Source: Adiantum capillus-veneris (Eukaryota > Streptophyta > Polypodiopsida > Polypodiales > Pteridaceae). Taken from it: a stretch of DNA of 64,000 nucleotides. A program made the translations under genes and the position numbers. Below are positions 59,313 through 64,000 of this stretch, piece by piece. A model generated the notes under the pieces. It was given only the letters and a program-made list of their open reading frames with translations. It had not been told where the DNA came from and made no database searches. The stretch covers positions 101,907,855-101,971,854 of the forward strand of contig CM043943.1 of the NCBI GenBank assembly GCA_014529385.2, read 5' to 3'. How positions within the stretch are numbered: the first letter of the stretch is position 1; each line of letters begins with the position of its first letter.

Positions 59313-60782
59313 CCTTCGTTTTGAAAAAACAAAAAAAAAATGCAACTTTAGGTTACTTTTAAATAGCGAAGACAAACACCTAGTAATGTATGCAAAATTT
59401 TCCATGGAAAATTATGTGTATGCCGCACATTTTTGCAAGCAGACTATGTCTAAGTATGTTCAACATTTCCTTCTTTATTAACATTCAAACCTCCATATCA
59501 TTTCTCATTTGTATTTCTTTGCTCGCTTTTTATCTCTCGCTAGCTTTTCATCGCTCGTTAAATGATAGTACTCGTTCCTCCTCATGTTGCCCTCATGGTG
59601 TGCCTAAAGCCTATTGGTTGGCCACCCAAGGGGTCCAATGATAATTTAGGGGATTTAATTGCTTGATTTTGCATTTATCAAGTCCTCTCTCTCAAAGGGT
59701 AAAGGGGGACACTTGTCTCAAGGCTACCCTTGCTGCTTGTAATGCCTCCTGCTTATGATTGGCTAGGCCTAGACGGGTCCAATGAGCTTCAAGCATGAGC
59801 TACAAGGGGGGGTCGACCCAAGAAATCTAGGGGGTTGCTTAGGGGGTATACTCACCCACACACACTCACAAACACTCTCATTGTGTGCTAGGCAAGGTGC
59901 AAGAGCTCCATCTCCTTCTCCAAGCTCCTTGAGAAGTTGAGAGCCTACACCAACACTCTTGGCTATGGAATGCAAATCCAACCAAGAGCTATGCTTCAAT
60001 GCTTAAGCTTTCCATCTTCTCTATCTTCATTACTATGATATTATGTATGCTAAGCAAGAAGAGTGATGATAAGTGAGGGACTATTTCTTTCTCCTATGGA
60101 ATACTTCTTCTTCCTCTTCCCTACCCTCATTCCCTGCTAGCTCTCTCCACCTTCGTTAGGTGTTTGAGGTATTGGGACTGAGGCTTGGGATAGTTAATTC
60201 TTTCCACAATGTGCATGTTATGCTTATTGCAAGAATGCTAATGGTTTATTGCAAGTAGGTTAGTTACTTAATGCAAGTAGATTAATTGTATTGCAAGGTA
60301 GATTAATTGTTGCTTTAGGCACAAGTTGATGCATAAAAATATACATCCTTATGCACTCAAATTATTTAGGGAACACAAAGACTAATGATGTTCATGAGTT
60401 CTTGATTGTTTTCAAGCTAAGATTGATTGTTGATATTATGCAAAAGCTTGGTGTATGACGCTTCCATCTCCATACTGCCAAAGAGGTCTCAAGGAACACA
60501 AAGATTGTATTGTATCAAGTCTCTCTTAATGAGGGAATCTATAATACAAATGCCTTTTGGAGGGGGGACCAGATCCACATAAATCCGGTCCTCAACTGTT
60601 GTCATATTCTCTAAAATATCTCTCTCTCTCTCTCTCGCAAAAGTATTGTTTATGCCTAGTTAATTAAATGTTATGATTAAGTTGCTACTACCAATTAAGT
60701 TCACCATCTATGCTCTAAAAGTTGCTCACTCTAATTCTCTTAATTCTGCTATTCTCTAAGTTCATAGGCCATTTCCATTACA

Positions 60783-61112
60783 TACTCCGTCAAAGTTGGG
60801 GTCTCCGGTAAAGTCAATTGCTCTCCTCCAATATTTTTCTCGATCACTTGTGAGAGAATTCTTGAGGCGTCCATCGAGAGTTGCTCCATCCACACCTGTT
60901 TTTCACACCATCTTATAAATTCATGATCACCTCCAAGAAAACTATAAGAACTTTTTATATTATTGTCTGCACGAAGCAAAGACAACATAGAAATCTATTT
61001 ATCTTGAGAGCATGCTGCAATTGAAATTTGGTATAATTTATCCAATGTGATCTTTTTTGTCGTATCAAACATTGGCAGACCCCAAAGAACATCAAACCAA
61101 GACTTTCCCAAG
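60783..61112 (-). pseudogene. host gene exon, part upstream of the retrotransposon insertion
   Basis: Minus-strand frame: 'SWFDVLWGLPMFDTTKKITL', TAG at 60,995-60,997, then 'LGGDHEFIRWCEKQVWMEQL' and 'SRILSQVIEKNIGGEQLTLP', ending ETPTLTEY at the TACTC duplication. It resumes at 45,413 as E-Y-F-N-D-I. The 5' limit is a weak acceptor (CTATCCAAG). Mostly helical; no family recognised. A G-x-x-W-F-D-V-L-W block may be diagnostic for a homology search. Confidence 0.6.
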
Positions 61113-61438
61113 CTTGGATAGATAATACAAAACATCTATAATTAGTATCATAGTATCACTACCATATTACAGATCTATATGAATCATGACAAATTGAAAC
61201 ACACCTCTATAGAAACTTACTCTATGAATCTTTCACACAAATGTTTAAGTCACAACTTTTCTAACCATTACAAGATTGTGCTCTCGTTCTTCCTTTGGTA
61301 GTCCACTTGGAATATTCTTTTCCTTTTTCTCTACACTCTTTTTGTAGCTTGCCTAAGTTTAGAAGCATAAATCAATAAATAGAATCAAACAAAATCATTT
61401 GAGATTACAAGATCACTAACCCAGATCTAGATACTAAC

Positions 61439-61985
61439 CAAAAATACCATCCAAGCGAGCAAAGATTATGTAAGAGGACACCAAAATTTACGACCACCGG
61501 AAGCTTCAGTCACACGTGCTTTCTCAATAGCTATCTTCTCACTTGGTGTAAAATCCGCCATAAAATCATCCACATCACACGAGTAAAGAGTACTGGTGTA
61601 TTGCAAATATTCCCTCAAACTTGTGAGAACAATAGCATTTTCATTCATTCTGCAATAAAATTAATCATAAAAAAAGAGAACAAAAAACTTTAACTCATAA
61701 TATTTCAAAGATATGAAGCACTCACAAATTGAATCTCTGAAGAGTAGCCAAAAGTTTGACTTCATGTTTTTTATCAGGGTCAATGAATTTAGCTCTGATC
61801 CTAACATGTCTCTCTTTATCTCTAGACCACACTTCTTTTATGACTACCATCCAAGAAGCGGTTCTATGATTTTCCTCCCAAAAATAGAACATTTCTCTAG
61901 ACAAACAAGACCAAATTGGATCCTCCTCAAACTCCTCATTGATAGAAAATAGAAAGCCAATGCTTATCCCATGTGGACATGACGT
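61439..61985 (-). pseudogene. host gene, two upstream exons
   Basis: The first exon (about 61,985-61,726) reads 'REMFYFWEENHRTASWMVVI' and 'KEVWSRDKERHVRIRAKFID', ending in AATTT|GTGAGT (phase 2). The intron ends TTTTATTGCAG. The second exon (61,649-61,439) joins in frame: 'MNENAIVLTSLREYLQYT', 'DVDDFMADFTPSEKIAIEKA', 'GGRKFWCPLT', then TAA at 61,466-61,468 and 'SLLAWMVFL' to the donor TTTTTG|GTTAG. Clean splicing phases and a long coherent frame show this was a real gene. Function unknown. Confidence 0.6.
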
Positions 61986-62117
61986 CAACATCCACAGGTT
62001 TAGTTGTGTCATTAGGAAGACATAAAGAAAGAATGAATAAACCTTTAATGGGAACATACCCTTCATGAGTAAAATCCCTTTTCAAATCAGAGAGATCTGG
62101 TCTCAATTCTCAAAACC

Positions 62118-62460
62118 CTTGTGTTAATGACACAACGACATAGAGGTATCTCTGGAACTAGCTTACCCTTGTGCATAGTAAGTGCCTTCAAAATGCCTTA
62201 CCCCAAAGGTTTGTCAATGATTGTAGGCACATGTTCATCCATTTCTTGTTCCATGTCATCCTCTAGAGTTTTCATTTTAGTGTCACCATCTCCCTGCTCA
62301 AGTTCTTGGATTTGGATCTCACCTTCCAACTCCATAGGTGCCACTTTCTCTACCTACACTTCTGAATTTTATGTTGCCTTCTTTGACTTTTGTCACGAAC
62401 TTGAGCTAGATTCTCTTTTCCCTCTCCACTTTCACGTGTCATAGTGATGGTTCCCAAAAC
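62118..62460 (-). pseudogene. host gene, 5' region (degenerate)
   Basis: Minus strand: a basic Ser/Lys-rich stretch, then 'ELEGEIQIQELEQGDGDT' and 'MEQEMDEHVPTIIDKPLG', TAA, 'GILKALTMHKGKLVPEIPLC'. Several stops (TGA, TAA, TAG) interrupt the frame within about 110 codons. The acidic, coiled-coil-like composition fits the N-terminal region of a nuclear protein. It probably precedes the exon at 61,985, but the joint is not fixed. Confidence 0.35.
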
Positions 62461-62479
62461 AAAAAAGGGAGAAGCATTA

Positions 62480-64000
62480 AAATTTACATTAATCATCAAT
62501 ATCCACACAATGAATATCGTATGCATTAAAAATTACATGCAACATGACCAATTTTGCTAGTGAAATTATAATGAGAGCCAAGTAACATTTTGTACCGTCG
62601 GACCAACTCAATCAAAGAAATGGAAATATGCTTTTGTACATGCACAAATTTTCAATGTACCCAATGTTGCAGCACTGTACTTCCATCACAAAAAAAAATC
62701 TAAACAAACTGCATAAAATGAAAATATCATCCACCAAGTTAGGGAAGCAATCCAACCTGTATATCTTGCTGGAAAAATTTACTAAATAATTGAAGTCCTT
62801 GCCAATTTTACTGGCCAAATTAAGCATGTTTGTTGAAGAGTAGGAGCACAAGGACTCCACACTTTCCGTTAAATGGCTTTGTAGCAATAAAGTGAAGTTT
62901 ATGGAGAGGGATTTGGGACCCCAGTTAACTTACTCTCCAATACCCACAATTGCCTACTTCAATAATCATAAAACCCATCATAAACCCATTGTTTTCCCAA
63001 GTCTTTCCTTTTCACGGGGATTAGATCAACACAAAAAGAGAACTTTCATGTCAACAATAGGTAGGATCTCGTAGGGCCGACGGGTCTCAATTAATGTGAA
63101 TTAAAGTAGCACTGGTCCCATTTAATGTGAATTAAAGTAGCACTAGAAAATGAGTGCATTGCTGACATGGAGAGAAAGAAATTCCGCTTGCGCGGCTGTT
63201 TGAAACATATGAGATCACTCTAGGGTGAACGGATTCAATTGTATGAGGCTTTCACTCACTCCTAGATGTCACATAAAAAGAGCCCATACCTGCATTCTAG
63301 AGGCAAGGAAAAGGGAAATGTGTGTATATCATGCTGGTACAATTATCCTTTTTGATTGTAAATGTAGATGGCAGTACAGGGCCTATGAGACCTAACAAAT
63401 GACAATCTATCTTTGTGAATGAAAAACTATCAACAAGGTAGTTTAGTGATCCAACCTGTAAATTTTGCTGGAAAAATTAGAAGAGCAAAAGCCTTCGTAG
63501 TTGCCAATGAAGGGCATTCAAATCATATTTTGTTGGTGAAATTGATTATATCTACTGACGCACATGAGCGCAAGGGGATTCAAAAGCATTCACAATGACT
63601 CTGCTGGATTAGAACAACAGCTTACAGGTCTGAAGAAAGCACATCAGCAAAACTAAAGAAAAGTAGAAGAGCATGGTTGAATACCTAATTCGCCCCAGCG
63701 AAATTCAACAGGAGCAATCCTTATATCCGAGGAGGAGCTATCTGCATTTCTCCATTTCTGTGTTTTGCAAGCATCATTAAAAAGTTTTGACAGTCTGCAT
63801 TTCACATTGGCTAGGGAAATGTGTTTCACATTGACTCTGAGTTTCTATGTTTCACACTAGCTAGGGAAACGTGTTTCTAATGGCAATGAAATTCCGGCGT
63901 TCCTATGCATTAGCAAGTTCTTTGATAAATCCGATATTGGTTTGATCATGAAAACATGTCTTAAAAAGCAATAGTTGACCACATTCTCAAAACAAGTAGC
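62480..64000. other. no gene recognised; small duplications
   Basis: A 31-base tandem duplication, 'ttaatgtgaattaaagtagc' at 63,093 and 63,124, and a decayed longer repeat sharing 'tccaacctgta(t/a)at' and 'ttgctggaaaaatt' (62,752 and 63,451). It may be the promoter side of the minus-strand host gene, but I see no decisive TATA or start. Short open frames on both strands are unconvincing. Confidence 0.4.

Larger units (their letters stand above)
55156..59573. mobile_element. Mutator-like element with ~300-bp terminal inverted repeats (Pack-MULE type)
   Basis: The left end GAGTGCTATCATTTAACGA is inverted at the right end (GAGTACTATCATTTAACGA). Similarity continues for about 300 bases through 'ttgcaaaaatgtg', 'tttgtcttc' and a shared GA run (55,434-55,468; 59,287-59,311 as CT). 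A 9-base target duplication GTTCCTCC(T) flanks it (55,147-55,155 with the last base C; 59,574-59,582), and the 5' LTR shows the empty site GTTCCTCCT. No MuDR-type transposase is seen. The interior holds a LINE tail and a GC-richer block with a captured exon. 9-base duplication and long terminal repeats fit MULEs. Confidence 0.85.
45414..60782 (+). mobile_element. Ty3/gypsy LTR retrotransposon inserted in a host exon (with nested insertions)
   Basis: Both ends are TG...CA (TGTCATAAAAAC ... CCATTTCCATTACA), flanked by identical TACTC at 45,409-45,413 and 60,783-60,787. The order is 5' LTR (45,414-47,245), PBS, gag, broken pol, polypurine tract, 3' LTR (51,943-60,782). The 3' LTR is 8.8 kb only because of two later insertions; without them and their target duplications it is about 1.86 kb against 1.83 kb for the 5' LTR. 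The element without insertions is about 8.4 kb. Its + strand is antisense to the host gene. Confidence 0.95.
51943..60782 (+). repeat. 3' LTR split by two later insertions
   Basis: LTR pieces are 51,943-52,420, 54,966-55,155 and 59,574-60,782, each colinear with the 5' LTR. Compared with the 5' LTR there is an expansion of the 'cttgag(g/a)tgctt' short repeat near 52,280-52,380. Inserts are the TTAA element (52,421-54,965) and the Mutator-like element (55,156-59,573). Confidence 0.95.

Overview
The window looks like nuclear DNA of a land plant with a large, repeat-rich genome. It is AT-rich, has spliceosomal introns and long (CT)n/(GA)n runs, and carries LTR elements with the plant-type TGGTATCAGAGC primer-binding site plus a LINE remnant with a plant-type C-terminal region. 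A fern or another seedless plant is my guess; nothing seen proves the lineage. I found no tRNA, rRNA or CRISPR.

0-20 kb: a broken but readable multi-exon gene (about 4.9-17.9 kb, + strand) sits inside and between arrays of a dispersed motif, TTGGACAAGTGGTGGACC. Its exons encode, in order, a ParB/DndB-like DGQH domain, a segment that reads like a degenerate permuted (beta-class) DNA methyltransferase, a SET domain, an FCP1/NIF phosphatase-like domain with a possible SAP-like tail, and a second FCP1-like domain. The junctions after the methyltransferase-like part are all compatible with phase-1 introns, so one composite chromatin/DNA-modification protein is possible. The frames are interrupted by a few stops and one frameshift. 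The motif arrays lie on the + strand to the left and on the opposite strand to the right, so a full-length pre-mRNA could fold into long hairpins.

20-31 kb: mostly decayed mobile DNA and tandem repeats (170 bp, 43 bp, about 126 bp), a minus-strand transposase-like pseudogene, a gypsy integrase tail and a hAT transposase remnant.

31-44 kb: a rearranged large LTR-retrotransposon family (LTR pieces at 31.2-34.9, 38.5-38.7 and 41.0-43.9 kb), with a 1.2 kb foldback element inside it and a 1.3 kb TTAA-flanked element in one LTR copy.

44-62.5 kb: a minus-strand host gene of unknown family, also carrying stops, is split inside an exon by a Ty3/gypsy element (45,414-60,782; target duplication TACTC). 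The 3' LTR of that element was later hit by a 2.5 kb TTAA-flanked element and by a 4.4 kb Mutator-like element with long terminal inverted repeats that carries a LINE tail and a captured exon. The nesting order can be read from intact junctions. 62.5-64 kb shows no clear gene.
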